Shown here: one piece after another, positions 39,950-48,575 of the stretch | Numbering within the stretch: position 1 is the stretch's first letter | How the letters are laid out: every line of letters starts with the position of its first letter | NCBI RefSeq assembly: GCF_024448715.1 | Contig: NZ_JAMOHZ010000002.1 | Span: 62,001-126,000 of the forward strand | Length of the DNA: 64,000 bases | DNA from: Stutzerimonas stutzeri | GTDB taxonomy: Bacteria > Pseudomonadota > Gammaproteobacteria > Pseudomonadales > Pseudomonadaceae | Direction of reading: 5' to 3' | The notes under the pieces: generated by a model | The model's database searches: none | What the model saw: the letters and a program-made list of their open reading frames with translations, nothing else | What the model was told of the DNA's origin: nothing | Position numbers and translations under genes: made by a program

Positions 39950-41344
39950 ATGACGGGATACGCACACAGCGTAGGCGGCACCAACTGGCGCTTCGACAGC
40001 CTGCGCGAGGTGATGGCCAAGGCCAGCCCGGCGCGTTCCGGCGACTACCTCGCCGAAGTCGCGGCGGGCAGTGATGCCGAGCGGGTTGCCGCGCAGATGT
40101 GCCTGGCGCAGATCCCGCTAAAGCTGTTCCTAACCGAAGCGCTGATTCCTTATGAAACCGATGAAGTCACCCGTCTGATCATCGACAGCCACGACGCCGA
40201 AGCCTTCGCCCCGGTCAGTCATCTGACCGTCGGCGATTTTCGCAACTGGCTGCTCGGTGACGACGCCAACGAAGCATCGTTAAGGGTGTTGGCGCCAGGG
40301 CTGACTCCGGAGATGGTTGCCGCCGTCTCGAAGATCATGCGGGTGCAGGACCTTATTCTGGCGGCACAAAAAGTCCGAGTGGTCAGTCGGTTCCGCAACA
40401 CCATCGGGCTGCGCGGAAGGATGTCGACGCGCCTGCAGCCCAATCACCCCACCGACGAAGCAGCCGGTATTGCCGCGAGCATCGTCGACGGCCTGCTCTA
40501 CGGCAACGGCGACGCGGTGATCGGCATCAACCCGGCCACCGACAGCACGGCCGGCATCTGCGAACTGCTGAAGATGCTCGACGCCATCATCCAGCGCTAC
40601 GAGATCCCGACCCAGGGCTGCATCCTCACCCACGTCACCACGTCCATCGAAGCGATCAACCGTGGCGCCCCGCTGGATCTGGTGTTCCAGTCGATTGCCG
40701 GCACAGAGGCGGCCAACGCCAGCTTCGGCATCAACCTTGCCGTGCTCCAGGAGGGCTACGAGGCGGGGCTGTCGCAAAAGCGCGGCACGGTGGGCGACAA
40801 CCTGATGTACTTCGAAACCGGTCAGGGCAGCGCCCTATCAGCCAACGCGCATCACGGCGTTGACCAGCAAACCTGCGAAGCGCGCGCCTATGCCGTGGCA
40901 CGTAAATTCAAACCACTGCTGGTGAACACCGTGGTCGGCTTCATCGGGCCGGAGTATCTCTACAACGGCAAACAGATCATCCGCGCCGGGCTGGAAGATC
41001 ACTTCTGCGCCAAGCTGCTCGGCGTACCCATGGGCTGCGACATCTGCTACACCAACCACGCCGAAGCCGATCAGGACGACATGGACACGCTGCTGACCCT
41101 GCTCGGCACCGCCGGCATCAACTTCATCATGGGCATCCCCGGCTCCGACGACGTGATGCTCAACTACCAGACCACTTCCTTTCACGACGCGCTCTACCTG
41201 CGCCAAAGCCTCGGACTCAGACCCGCTCCGGAGTTCGAGGAATGGCTGATGAAGATGGAGATCCTGCGCCAGGACGGCGGGCGATTGCAGATGGGTGAGC
41301 AACTTCCGCCGGCCTTTCGCCGGGCGCTGGAGCGAATGGCATGA
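39950..41344 (+). CDS. eutB: Ethanolamine ammonia-lyase large subunit
   Basis: A 464-residue catalytic subunit of the adenosylcobalamin enzyme that splits ethanolamine into acetaldehyde and ammonia. The barrel blocks RVVSRFRNTIGLRGRMSTRL, NPATDSTAGICELL, FQSIAGTEAANASFG and FETGQGSALSANAHHG are intact. It lies upstream of eutC, as in other non-microcompartment clusters: no carboxysome-like shell genes are present, so the acetaldehyde is handled in the cytoplasm by the adjacent dehydrogenase. Confidence 0.96.
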   Translation: MTGYAHSVGGTNWRFDSLREVMAKASPARSGDYLAEVAAGSDAERVAAQMCLAQIPLKLFLTEALIPYETDEVTRLIIDSHDAEAFAPVSHLTVGDFRNWLLGDDANEASLRVLAPGLTPEMVAAVSKIMRVQDLILAAQKVRVVSRFRNTIGLRGRMSTRLQPNHPTDEAAGIAASIVDGLLYGNGDAVIGINPATDSTAGICELLKMLDAIIQRYEIPTQGCILTHVTTSIEAINRGAPLDLVFQSIAGTEAANASFGINLAVLQEGYEAGLSQKRGTVGDNLMYFETGQGSALSANAHHGVDQQTCEARAYAVARKFKPLLVNTVVGFIGPEYLYNGKQIIRAGLEDHFCAKLLGVPMGCDICYTNHAEADQDDMDTLLTLLGTAGINFIMGIPGSDDVMLNYQTTSFHDALYLRQSLGLRPAPEFEEWLMKMEILRQDGGRLQMGEQLPPAFRRALERMA

Positions 41345-41381
41345 AACGGTCGTCGGCCGTTATAACGAGCCGCTCATCCCG

Positions 41382-41449
41382 CTTCGCAGCAAGCTGGTTC
41401 CTACAAAAAAGCGCCAGCCCCCTTCCGTAGGAGCGAGCTTGCTCGCGAA
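41382..41449. repeat. Pseudomonas REP doublet between eutB and eutC
   Basis: An inverse, diverged unit at 41382-41403 (CTTCGCAGCAAGCTGGTTCC then TAC) faces a classical unit at 41428-41449 (GTAGGAGCGAGCTTGCTCGC then GA). This is a different REP family from the other three doublets. It separates the two subunit genes by 134 bases. Confidence 0.82.
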
Positions 41450-41478
41450 TAACGCTTGCCCACCATTCGGAGGTCGCT

Positions 41479-42282
41479 ATGTCCGATAGGCCCACCACCA
41501 TCACCAACCCTTGGAACCACCTGCGCCAACTCACGCCCGCCCGCATCGCTTTGGGCCGGGCTGGCGCCAGCCTTCCTACGGGCGCTCAGCTGGATTTCCA
41601 GTTCGCCCATGCCCAGGCGCGCGATGCTGTGCACCTCGCCTTAAACATTGACGACCTGGCCGCGCAACTGGAGCAGCGCGGCTATCGCTGCTTGCAACTG
41701 CACAGCGCCGCACCGGATCGAAATACCTACCTTCAACGTCCCGATCTCGGCCGGCGGCTGAGCGATGAATCCGCTGAGTTGCTCAAAAATCATGCGCGGC
41801 AAAACGAGACAGGCTACGACCTGGCGATCGTTATTGCCGACGGCCTTTCCGCATTGGCCGTACAGCGTCACGCCCTGCCCTTGCTGCAGCGCATCGAAGA
41901 ACAGATCGAGAAAGAGGGCTGGAGCCTCGCGCCGATAAGCCTGGTGCAGCAGGGCCGCGTCGCGCTCGGCGACGAAGTGGGTGAGCGACTCAAGGCGAAA
42001 ATGGTGGTGATGCTGCTGGGCGAACGCCCAGGCCTGAGTTCACCGGACAGCCTCGGTCTGTATTTCACCTATGCGCCAAAAGTCGGGCGCACCGATGCCG
42101 ACCGCAATTGCATCTCCAACATCCGCCTCGAAGGCCTGAGCTACAACCTCGCCGCGCACCGCCTGATCCACCTGATGCGCGAGGCCTGTCGACGTCAGCT
42201 CTCGGGCGTCAACCTAAAGGACGAAGCGGAGATGCTTAGCCTCGGCGCCGCGCCGAAGGTCGGCAACTTCCTGCTGGGTTGA
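41479..42282 (+). CDS. eutC: Ethanolamine ammonia-lyase small subunit
   Basis: A 267-residue subunit that binds cobalamin with EutB. It starts [20 protein letters not shown] and has the family blocks [44 protein letters not shown] and [20 protein letters not shown]. The C-terminal [20 protein letters not shown] is typical. Length is normal. It follows eutB after the REP doublet. Confidence 0.95.
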   Translation: MSDRPTTITNPWNHLRQLTPARIALGRAGASLPTGAQLDFQFAHAQARDAVHLALNIDDLAAQLEQRGYRCLQLHSAAPDRNTYLQRPDLGRRLSDESAELLKNHARQNETGYDLAIVIADGLSALAVQRHALPLLQRIEEQIEKEGWSLAPISLVQQGRVALGDEVGERLKAKMVVMLLGERPGLSSPDSLGLYFTYAPKVGRTDADRNCISNIRLEGLSYNLAAHRLIHLMREACRRQLSGVNLKDEAEMLSLGAAPKVGNFLLG

Positions 42283-42457
42283 GTCGAAGCGCTTTACGGT
42301 CAGCGCGGCGACAAAAAACAAGACACGACGCTCTGCACGCGAATGCGCTGCTCAGCTACTCCACCATAGCGGCGTGACGCCCGTGCTACGGCCTCGACCG
42401 CTTGCCGATGGTCAGCGCCCCGCTTAAGGTTGTCGGCCCCAGGCTGGAACCTTTCCC

Positions 42458-43270
42458 ATGTGGTCATTTCGCGACTGGCGCCGCAAGCGCATCCTCGCCC
42501 GCCTCGCCATCGAGCCCGCACTCTGGCAACGCGTTCTGAACAGCCTGCCGATTCTCGACGGTCTGAGCCTTGAGGAAACCGAGCGCCTTCGTGACCGTAG
42601 CCTGCTGTTTCTACATGCCAAGCGTCTGACGGCCCTGCCCGGGGTCGGCCTGGAGCTGGTCGACCGCCTGCGTCTGGCCGCTCAGGCACAACTGCCATTG
42701 CTGCATCTTTCCGATTTGGACTGGTATCAAGGCTTCCACGAAATCGTCATTTACCCGGATGACTTTCACAGCCCGCAAAAGCACCGTGACTCGGCCGGTG
42801 TGGTGCATGAATGGGATGGCGAGCACAGCGGCGAGGCCTGGCTACAGGGCCCTGTGATTCTGGCCTGGCCGGGTGTGCAGGAAAGCGGCGGCTGGGAAGG
42901 TTACAACCTGGTGATCCACGAACTCGCGCACAAGCTGGACATGCTCAACGGCGACGCCAATGGCCTGCCCCCGCTGCACCGGAACATGCGCATCGACACC
43001 TGGGCGAGCGTGATGCAGGGCGCCTACGACTCGCTCAATGCCACGCTGGACGCCGCCCCCGATGCTCACACAGCTATCGATCCCTATGCCGCCGAAAATC
43101 CCGCCGAGTTCTTTGCCGTCACCAGCGAGTATTTCTTCAGCGCGCCGGACCTGTTGCACGAGACCTACCCCGAGGTTTACCACCAACTCGCGGCCTTCTA
43201 TCGGCAGGACCCGCTGACGCGCCTGCGACAGCTACAGCACAGCCATCCGCAGTACGCGGAACCTCAATGA
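42458..43270 (+). CDS. mtfA: Zinc-dependent peptidase MtfA family
   Basis: A 270-residue soluble protein with the zinc motif HELAH at residues 154-158 and a further likely ligand Glu217 in NPAEFFAV, the layout of MtfA (Mlc titration factor). In E. coli MtfA binds the Mlc repressor and has aminopeptidase activity; whether an Mlc partner exists here is unknown. It stands between eutC and ppa, as in P. aeruginosa. Confidence 0.88.
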   Translation: MWSFRDWRRKRILARLAIEPALWQRVLNSLPILDGLSLEETERLRDRSLLFLHAKRLTALPGVGLELVDRLRLAAQAQLPLLHLSDLDWYQGFHEIVIYPDDFHSPQKHRDSAGVVHEWDGEHSGEAWLQGPVILAWPGVQESGGWEGYNLVIHELAHKLDMLNGDANGLPPLHRNMRIDTWASVMQGAYDSLNATLDAAPDAHTAIDPYAAENPAEFFAVTSEYFFSAPDLLHETYPEVYHQLAAFYRQDPLTRLRQLQHSHPQYAEPQ

Positions 43271-43409
43271 CTTCGGACCGTCGAATACGCGCATCACTAC
43301 GCCAGCAACGGCCCACCACGGCCGGCATGGCAAAACGCCCGACAGTGCGCCTATAATCGCGCCCACTTTTTCGCCCCTGGCCGCGCTGGCCGATCACGGA
43401 GCAATGTTC

Positions 43410-43937
43410 ATGAGCTACAGCAAAGTCCCGGCCGGCAAAGACCTGCCCAACGATATCTATGTCGCCATCGAAATCCCGGCCAACCATGCGCCGATCAAGT
43501 ATGAGATCGATCACGACACCGACTGCCTGTTCGTCGACCGCTTCATGGCCACGCCGATGTTCTATCCGGCCAACTACGGCTTCATTCCGCACACCCTCGC
43601 CGACGATGGCGACCCGCTCGACGTACTGGTCGTAACGCCCTACCCGGTCGCGCCAGGTTCGGTCATCCGCGCCCGCCCGGTCGGCGTGCTGAACATGACC
43701 GATGAAGCCGGCGGCGACGCCAAGCTGATCGCCGTTCCGCACGACAAGCTGACCCAGCTCTACAAAGACGTGAAGGAATACACCGACCTGCCGCCGCTGC
43801 TGATCGAGCAGATCAAGCACTTCTTCGAGAACTACAAGGATCTGGAGAAAGGCAAATGGGTCAAGGTCGAAGGCTGGGAAGGCGCCGACGCCGCCCGTGC
43901 AGCAATCACCAAGGCAGTGGCGGCTTACCAAAAATAA
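43410..43937 (+). CDS. ppa: Inorganic pyrophosphatase (family I)
   Basis: A 175-residue soluble pyrophosphatase. The signature DGDPLDVLV holds metal-binding aspartates, and [18 protein letters not shown] and [14 protein letters not shown] complete the active site. The start [13 protein letters not shown] at 43410 has GGAG upstream; an ATG six bases earlier is less likely. It is the last core gene before the integrative island and is followed by a strong terminator. Confidence 0.97.
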   Translation: MSYSKVPAGKDLPNDIYVAIEIPANHAPIKYEIDHDTDCLFVDRFMATPMFYPANYGFIPHTLADDGDPLDVLVVTPYPVAPGSVIRARPVGVLNMTDEAGGDAKLIAVPHDKLTQLYKDVKEYTDLPPLLIEQIKHFFENYKDLEKGKWVKVEGWEGADAARAAITKAVAAYQK

Positions 43938-43954
43938 GCCAATACCGCTAACGG

Positions 43955-43980
43955 AAAGCCGGCCACAAGCCGGCTTTTTT
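43955..43980 (+). terminator. Terminator after ppa
   Basis: A nine-base stem AAAGCCGGC / GCCGGCTTT around a CACAA loop is followed by T residues, 17 bases past the ppa stop. Confidence 0.92.
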
Positions 43981-44100
43981 ATTGCCTAAAAAAACCTCAC
44001 CAAACATAAAACTTATGCTGCTAGCCTACAGAGAAAGCAGGCTGTAGTCATTTTCTCATCCAACCGCGTTCAAAGCGGAACAACCTCATCCGACGGGAGG

Positions 44101-44124
44101 ATGGGGGGACAGGTGGGGGGACAG
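44101..44124 (+). repeat. Tandem 12-base repeat upstream of the integrase gene
   Basis: Two copies of [A/G]TGGGGGGACAG lie side by side 28 bases before the integrase start. It may be an integrase arm site or part of the attachment region; with only one island end in view this cannot be settled. Confidence 0.4.
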
Positions 44125-44151
44125 AGAGACTGGAACCAATAGAGGATTGCG

Positions 44152-45363
44152 ATGGGTAAGCTGAATCCGAAACAGGTCGAAAATCTGACAGAACCCGGCA
44201 CCTATGAAGATGGAGACGGGCTTCGGCTAGTGGTCAAGCCCACAGGGCGCAAGTCTTGGTTGCTACGATTCCAACTCGCTGGCCGCCGTCGAGAAATGGG
44301 CCTTGGTTCGTACCCCGAGATCAGCCTCAAAAGCGCACGTCTCGAAGCGAGTTCAAAACGCCGTTTGTTGATAGACGGTGTGGACCCACTTGCCGCTCGT
44401 GACCGTGAGCGCCTAGCCCAGCGCGAGGCTCAGCGAGTCCAAGAGGCTAAACAACTCAAATTCAGGACACTGGCTACAGAGTACTGGGAGGCACACGGCG
44501 GGGCTTGGTCTGAACGATGGCGCAGAGGCTGGATACGCAAGCTAGAGCTGTATGCGTTTCCGCATATAGGCAACCATGCTGCCGAGCAGATAGATACAGA
44601 GCACGTCCTTAAAGTTCTTCAGCCTATCTGGTCGACAAAAACGCGCACCGCTGACGAGGTTCGCGGGCAAATTGAGCAGATTTTGGACGCTGCCAAAGCA
44701 CGAGGTCTTAGAAAAGGAGAAAACCCTGCTCGATGGCGCGGGCATCTGGATAACCTGCTCAGCCGAGCGGAAAAGAAAAAAGCAAGAAAGCGCGAGCACT
44801 TTCCCGCGATGGCTTGGCAAGAAGTGCCAAAGCTAATGCATCAGTTGAAAGCGAACCCGACCGCGCCATCTCTTGCCGCACAATTGTTGATACTGACCGC
44901 CGCCCGCGCGCACATGGTGCGATTCGCACGCTGGGATGAATTCGATATCAAGGCTCGCACGTGGTCGCTTCCAAACGAGCGCATGAAAACACGTATCGCC
45001 TTCACGATACCACTTGCTGAAGAAGTGATTGAATGTCTTCAAGCGATCCCACGCATCGATGACAGCCCTTTACTGTTTCCTGGCCAAGGAAAAAGCGGTG
45101 TAATGCATGCAAATGCCGTCCGCAATCTATTGCATGAGATGGGGTATGAATATATTACTCGACACGGCTTTCGCTCATCGTTCCGTGACTGGGCAGGTGA
45201 GTGCACCAACCACCCACGGGAAGTCTGCGAAATGGCATTGGCGCACGATGAACGGGATCAAACTGAAGGGGCCTACTCTCGAACTAATTTCTTAGATAAA
45301 CGCAGGACCCTAATGAGCGACTGGGCTACGTATCTAGCACACACAACGAGAAACCCTGAGTAA
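44152..45363 (+). CDS. P4-type tyrosine integrase
   Basis: A 403-residue recombinase. The N-terminal DUF4102 arm-binding domain (about 1-90) is followed by a core-binding domain and a catalytic domain with Arg252 (in LTAARAHMVRFARW), His338 and Arg341 (HGFRSSFRDW), His365 (LAHDERD) and the nucleophile Tyr375 (AYSRTNF). All catalytic residues are present, so it should be active. The usual TGxRxxEL box is altered to TAARAHM. It reads into the island, immediately downstream of the presumed attachment site. Confidence 0.95.
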   Translation: MGKLNPKQVENLTEPGTYEDGDGLRLVVKPTGRKSWLLRFQLAGRRREMGLGSYPEISLKSARLEASSKRRLLIDGVDPLAARDRERLAQREAQRVQEAKQLKFRTLATEYWEAHGGAWSERWRRGWIRKLELYAFPHIGNHAAEQIDTEHVLKVLQPIWSTKTRTADEVRGQIEQILDAAKARGLRKGENPARWRGHLDNLLSRAEKKKARKREHFPAMAWQEVPKLMHQLKANPTAPSLAAQLLILTAARAHMVRFARWDEFDIKARTWSLPNERMKTRIAFTIPLAEEVIECLQAIPRIDDSPLLFPGQGKSGVMHANAVRNLLHEMGYEYITRHGFRSSFRDWAGECTNHPREVCEMALAHDERDQTEGAYSRTNFLDKRRTLMSDWATYLAHTTRNPE

Positions 45364-45414
45364 TCTAATACATAGAAACGTACATAAAGCCTTCCCGGCA
45401 GACGCAGGCACTCA

Positions 45415-46197
45415 ATGAGCATAAATCTGGAAGATATCCCTACCGATCTCGCAGAACATGTACAACCCTGGACCAAAACATCTTTTGAAGATGCGGTAGC
45501 TCTTATTGAGAGCTGGCTCGATTATGCACTAAAGAAGATGTACGGCCAAGCAAAAGGCCTGGAAATTAAAGAAGAGATCGAACAGAAGATTCGCAACGGG
45601 AAGATTACTAACGACAAATTAAATACATATTGGGAAATAATCGAAGATGGAGACAGGGATACAAGATATCTCTTCCCATACCTAATCACTCTTTATTTTG
45701 TCGCAAAAGCGAAAGCAGAAGATCTCTATAGAAAGGGATTAATAATCGAGGCATTCTCAACGACCTCGCTTATGTCCTTCTGCGTAGGCTCACTCACAGA
45801 AAATGTAGAGACAAGCATCGTTGGGATACCTGACTACGTGGAAGACCCATTAAGAGCGAAAATTGCCAATCGAGCAGCAAGTGCAACGCACGCGGGGAGC
45901 AAAATAGTTCAAAAAATGGTAGCAGACCTGATATGGAAAGAAAGCCCAAATGGTGGGTGGCCGTCAAAGAAAGCCGCCGCAACACACATTGAAAAAGTAT
46001 TGATCAAACAACTTTACATGCCGGCTTCCTCTTCCGCCGATAGAGAATCATACGAACCAAGGCCTGACTTAGACTTCAAGCTTAATTTAAACGCCACATC
46101 GCTACACGAGCGAATTCTAAAATGGATGAGCGCAGGCAAGGAAGGAGTTGGGGAAATAAACAAAGCCATGGAAAAAACGCTAAAAAGAAATAACTAA
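45415..46197 (+). CDS. Unknown island protein, soluble
   Basis: A 260-residue protein that I do not recognise. It has no signal peptide or membrane segment and is predicted mostly helical, with a Lys/Glu-rich stretch at about 40-70 (AKGLEIKEEIEQKI) and a basic C-terminus (EKTLKRNN). Codon use and base composition are AT-rich compared with the integrase gene. It starts 51 bases after the integrase stop on the same strand and is closed by the hairpin at 46269-46296, so it could share the integrase transcript. Confidence 0.7.
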   Translation: MSINLEDIPTDLAEHVQPWTKTSFEDAVALIESWLDYALKKMYGQAKGLEIKEEIEQKIRNGKITNDKLNTYWEIIEDGDRDTRYLFPYLITLYFVAKAKAEDLYRKGLIIEAFSTTSLMSFCVGSLTENVETSIVGIPDYVEDPLRAKIANRAASATHAGSKIVQKMVADLIWKESPNGGWPSKKAAATHIEKVLIKQLYMPASSSADRESYEPRPDLDFKLNLNATSLHERILKWMSAGKEGVGEINKAMEKTLKRNN

Positions 46198-46268
46198 AAC
46201 ATTATCTAACAAACTTGAGGAAACGGAGAGGCCAGAAATACAATTGCGTGTGAGCCACTCCTACTACG

Positions 46269-46296
46269 AAAGGCGACCGCTTAAGCGGTCGCCTTT
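46269..46296. terminator. Perfect palindrome acting as shared terminator
   Basis: Two 14-base arms are exact inverse complements (AAAGGCGACCGCTT and its complement). It ends with TTT on both strands, between two convergent genes. The stop codon of the minus-strand gene lies at the centre and the right arm encodes its last residues. Confidence 0.75.
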
Positions 46297-47339
46297 CTGG
46301 GCCGCCCCATTTTCCTCCCTTCAGTTGAAACAAATGATTTACCAAACATCCTCTCTTTGTCACTTAGATTGGGCCTGATGAGTAAATCCTTCTTCACAAG
46401 ATACTTTCCAGCCCACTTTAGGTTCTCAATCATTGCTACATCATTCCAAGACACCATACCAATGCCTCGTCTGCCATACATTTCTTTTTTCCGATTACAA
46501 TTAAAATAGCAACCCTCGCCATTAGTTACCCTTTTTGACCATATCTCTCCAATCTCTTCGCATAAACTCACATCTTCCTGGTGTTTAGAACCATCAAGAA
46601 ATATCATCAGGTGGTAATGGTATTGCTTTGTCGGCCCAAACTCCAACTTCCACACATACCCATAGAGAGACTCTTTAAGCCTGCCTCTACGCAGGAACCT
46701 CAGAAACACCGAAAAGTCCTTCTTTACCCTATCCAAGCTCATTATGATTCCTTGGCTTTGCAGATAAGCCAGCGAATACCCTAAATCAAGCCTTATAACC
46801 AACATTCTAGAATTTCGAATAAAAAGCGAATCAATAAATCTCTCTAGTCCCTTAGCATTCTTTGCGACTGCTCGCTGACAGTTCCTCCAATGTGATTTAA
46901 ACTCACCAGAAGCAGTTTCTTGTCTGATCCCAATGATCGCTTTCCTGACGACATCAACCTCTTTGCTCGAAGAAATAGAATCACCGGTAAAACTTTCGCC
47001 TTTATCTTCCTCCTGTAGCTGGTTCTTGACCTTTTGAAAAACCTGGAGATAGGGGCTTAGCCGTCCTCCTGCATAAATTCCTTGCAAGTATTCAACGTCA
47101 ATCCGTAACGCCGACAGCAGCTGTCGCCCCATCTTAGTTAGACGAGCCTGGCGCCCATATGCAACCTCGTCGATAAAGGCACTCCCTTGAACCACCGCCA
47201 TTAAAAGCTTTACAATTTCCGATATATCCTGAACGTGATTAATCTCGGGTAGAGCGACCATTAACTCACCACCTCTACCATTTTCGAAGTAGTACTGATC
47301 CTGCACTAGAAATTCATTAAACTTCTCACTGACCAACAT
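46281..47339 (-). CDS. YagK/YfjJ (inovirus Gp2-type) replication-like protein
   Basis: A 352-residue protein. The central part (about 175-290) has the YagK/YfjJ block: LVIRLDLGYSL, a paired-histidine strand YHYHLMIFLDG with His241 and His243, and later EEIGEIWSKRV and GCYFNCNRK. The two spaced histidines resemble the metal-binding HUH motif of rolling-circle replication proteins, though this link is inference. A downstream tyrosine would be needed; WAGKYLVKKDLL offers a candidate. The C-terminus MGRPRKATA looks like an AT-hook. It is AT-rich and is preceded by short tandem repeats. Confidence 0.72.
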   Translation of the reverse strand: MLVSEKFNEFLVQDQYYFENGRGGELMVALPEINHVQDISEIVKLLMAVVQGSAFIDEVAYGRQARLTKMGRQLLSALRIDVEYLQGIYAGGRLSPYLQVFQKVKNQLQEEDKGESFTGDSISSSKEVDVVRKAIIGIRQETASGEFKSHWRNCQRAVAKNAKGLERFIDSLFIRNSRMLVIRLDLGYSLAYLQSQGIIMSLDRVKKDFSVFLRFLRRGRLKESLYGYVWKLEFGPTKQYHYHLMIFLDGSKHQEDVSLCEEIGEIWSKRVTNGEGCYFNCNRKKEMYGRRGIGMVSWNDVAMIENLKWAGKYLVKKDLLIRPNLSDKERMFGKSFVSTEGRKMGRPRKATA

Positions 47340-47439
47340 AGACTATCCTCATTAGCAATACCACGCTTAGCAACTCACCCTCGATTCATCCAATATTAGT
47401 CAGCTACTATCAAGCACCTATAGTAAACAAGCTAAACTG

Positions 47440-47467
47440 ATACTCATTACTTAATACTCATTACTTA
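47440..47467. repeat. Two tandem 14-base repeats upstream of the YagK-like gene
   Basis: ATACTCATTACTTA occurs twice in direct succession, and a partial third ATACTCAC begins at 47484 after an AT-rich stretch. The position between the AlpA-type and YagK-like genes fits an operator or a replication origin. No gene is seen in 47340-47588. Confidence 0.65.
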
Positions 47468-47588
47468 ATAGATATATATACCAATACTCACTCTCCTTAA
47501 ACGCTTCGTGAGGGCCGGAGAAGAGCAGCCATTTCCGAACCATATCGATCAAGAAACGCAACCAACGCTTTGTAAAGTTATGGCATAT

Positions 47589-47816
47589 TTATTTAGCTCT
47601 TGATTGCTCAACCTGCCGCTCAATCCATAGATCAATCTCATCCTCCAACCATGCAACGCTGTTTTTACCAATCTTAATTTTTTTGGGGAATGTTTCGTCA
47701 TATCTCGTCGATGCAGGGTTAAGGCGATCCTCTATTGCACCTTTTTTTAACCCAACGCGCTCTACAACAGTGGGAAGCCGTATCAATCTTTTAGGCTTAT
47801 ACTCTTTATCGTGCAT
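47589..47816 (-). CDS. AlpA-family DNA-binding regulator
   Basis: A 75-residue winged-helix protein: KRLIRLPTVVERVGLKKGAI forms the helix-turn-helix, and FPKKIKIGKNSVAWLEDEID followed by WIERQ is the usual AlpA ending. Such proteins control excision in P4-like islands by activating integrase or excisionase-type functions. It is divergent from the region of iterons at 47938-48053 and upstream of the YagK-like gene on the same strand. Confidence 0.85.
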   Translation of the reverse strand: MHDKEYKPKRLIRLPTVVERVGLKKGAIEDRLNPASTRYDETFPKKIKIGKNSVAWLEDEIDLWIERQVEQSRAK

Positions 47817-47937
47817 ATCTCTTTCGCCAAGTAGACCGTTCGACGCTCAGTTTATGAGTAACCGAGAAATGTGATAGGCGGCTGCTTAGCAGACGCTAAT
47901 TTTTGCCCCATCCAAAGCGAAAGCATCGTTATCATCA

Positions 47938-47963
47938 GCGCACCAGGCTTTCCTCTGGTGCGC
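47938..47963. promoter_or_regulatory. Inverted repeat in the AlpA upstream region
   Basis: Nine-base arms GCGCACCAG and CTGGTGCGC flank an eight-base loop. There is no T tract, so it is unlikely to be a terminator. It stands 27 bases left of three iterons. Confidence 0.6.
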
Positions 47964-47990
47964 CGCTCCCAGCCATCTAGTACAGGCACT

Positions 47991-48053
47991 GGAACCAACG
48001 TGAACAACGGAGGAACCAACTTTTCAGCCGTAGGAACTAACTTTCAAGCGTTT
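47991..48053. repeat. Three 21-base iterons
   Basis: GGAAC[C/T]AAC begins at 47991, 48012 and 48033, exactly 21 bases (two DNA turns) apart; the second and third units also share TTT after the core. They lie in the otherwise gene-free stretch 47817-48149. A protein binding one face of the helix could use them as an operator or an origin. Confidence 0.65.
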
Positions 48054-48149
48054 ATCCCCGCACCTGAGGGAGGCGAAATCGAAAGTCCATTCGATTACTT
48101 TTGGACCACACATAACTGCCATGACAAACCCACCAAGGAGGATTACCCC

Positions 48150-48479
48150 ATGTCATTGCAGTGCCCACGCTGTCGCTCCCCCAAAGTCGCTTCCTTCCAT
48201 CACGCCATGAAGATCACCGCTGCAGTCGGCACAGTTGGCGGTGCCGCACGCGGCGTCAGTGCTGCATTGGCCGGTGGTCAGGCTGGAGCAGCTATTGGCG
48301 CTCTCGCCGGCCCTGTTGGCATCACTATCGGCTCCATCTCCGGCGCCATCCTTGGAGGCCTGGCTGGAGGTGTGAGCGGTTGCGCCCTCGGCGCCCAGCT
48401 TGGCCACAAGCTCGACCGCCACGTCTTGGCTAACAACCTCTGCCTGCTCTGCGGGCATCGCTTCAACCTGCCGGCCTAA
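48150..48479 (+). CDS. Glycine-zipper protein bracketed by zinc-knuckle cysteine pairs
   Basis: A 109-residue protein. Cys5 and Cys8 (CPRC) at one end and Cys98 and Cys101 (CLLCGH) at the other could join to form one zinc ribbon, with a glycine-zipper hydrophobic hairpin (about residues 25-85; GGAARGVSAALAGGQAGAA) inserted between them. The zipper suggests membrane insertion or oligomer packing. The start at 48150 has AAGGAGG eight bases upstream. Similar small proteins are often found near DUF932 genes in islands; function unknown. Confidence 0.78.
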   Translation: MSLQCPRCRSPKVASFHHAMKITAAVGTVGGAARGVSAALAGGQAGAAIGALAGPVGITIGSISGAILGGLAGGVSGCALGAQLGHKLDRHVLANNLCLLCGHRFNLPA

Positions 48480-48575
48480 TCCGTCCGCACCTTTTTAACA
48501 TTCTTATATCCCTACCGCTGGTGCTGCGCTCTGCGCGGCGCTTTATGCCGGCGTGCATCCAAAGGAATAGTTCTC

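Noticed and set aside
44101..44124. The 12-base tandem repeat as the island attachment site
   Set aside because: The other island end is not in view and there is no tRNA here, so a duplicated attachment site cannot be shown; listed only as a repeat.
47440..47500. CRISPR-like repeats
   Set aside because: The repeats are only 14 bases, in direct tandem without spacers, and no cas gene is present. No CRISPR array was seen anywhere in the window.
47871..48149. Upstream in-frame extension of the glycine-zipper gene containing a GTN-type seven-residue repeat
   Set aside because: The repeat is the translation of the 21-base iterons. AAGGAGG fixes the start at 48150, and the upstream residues are low-quality; a translated repeat is possible but less likely.
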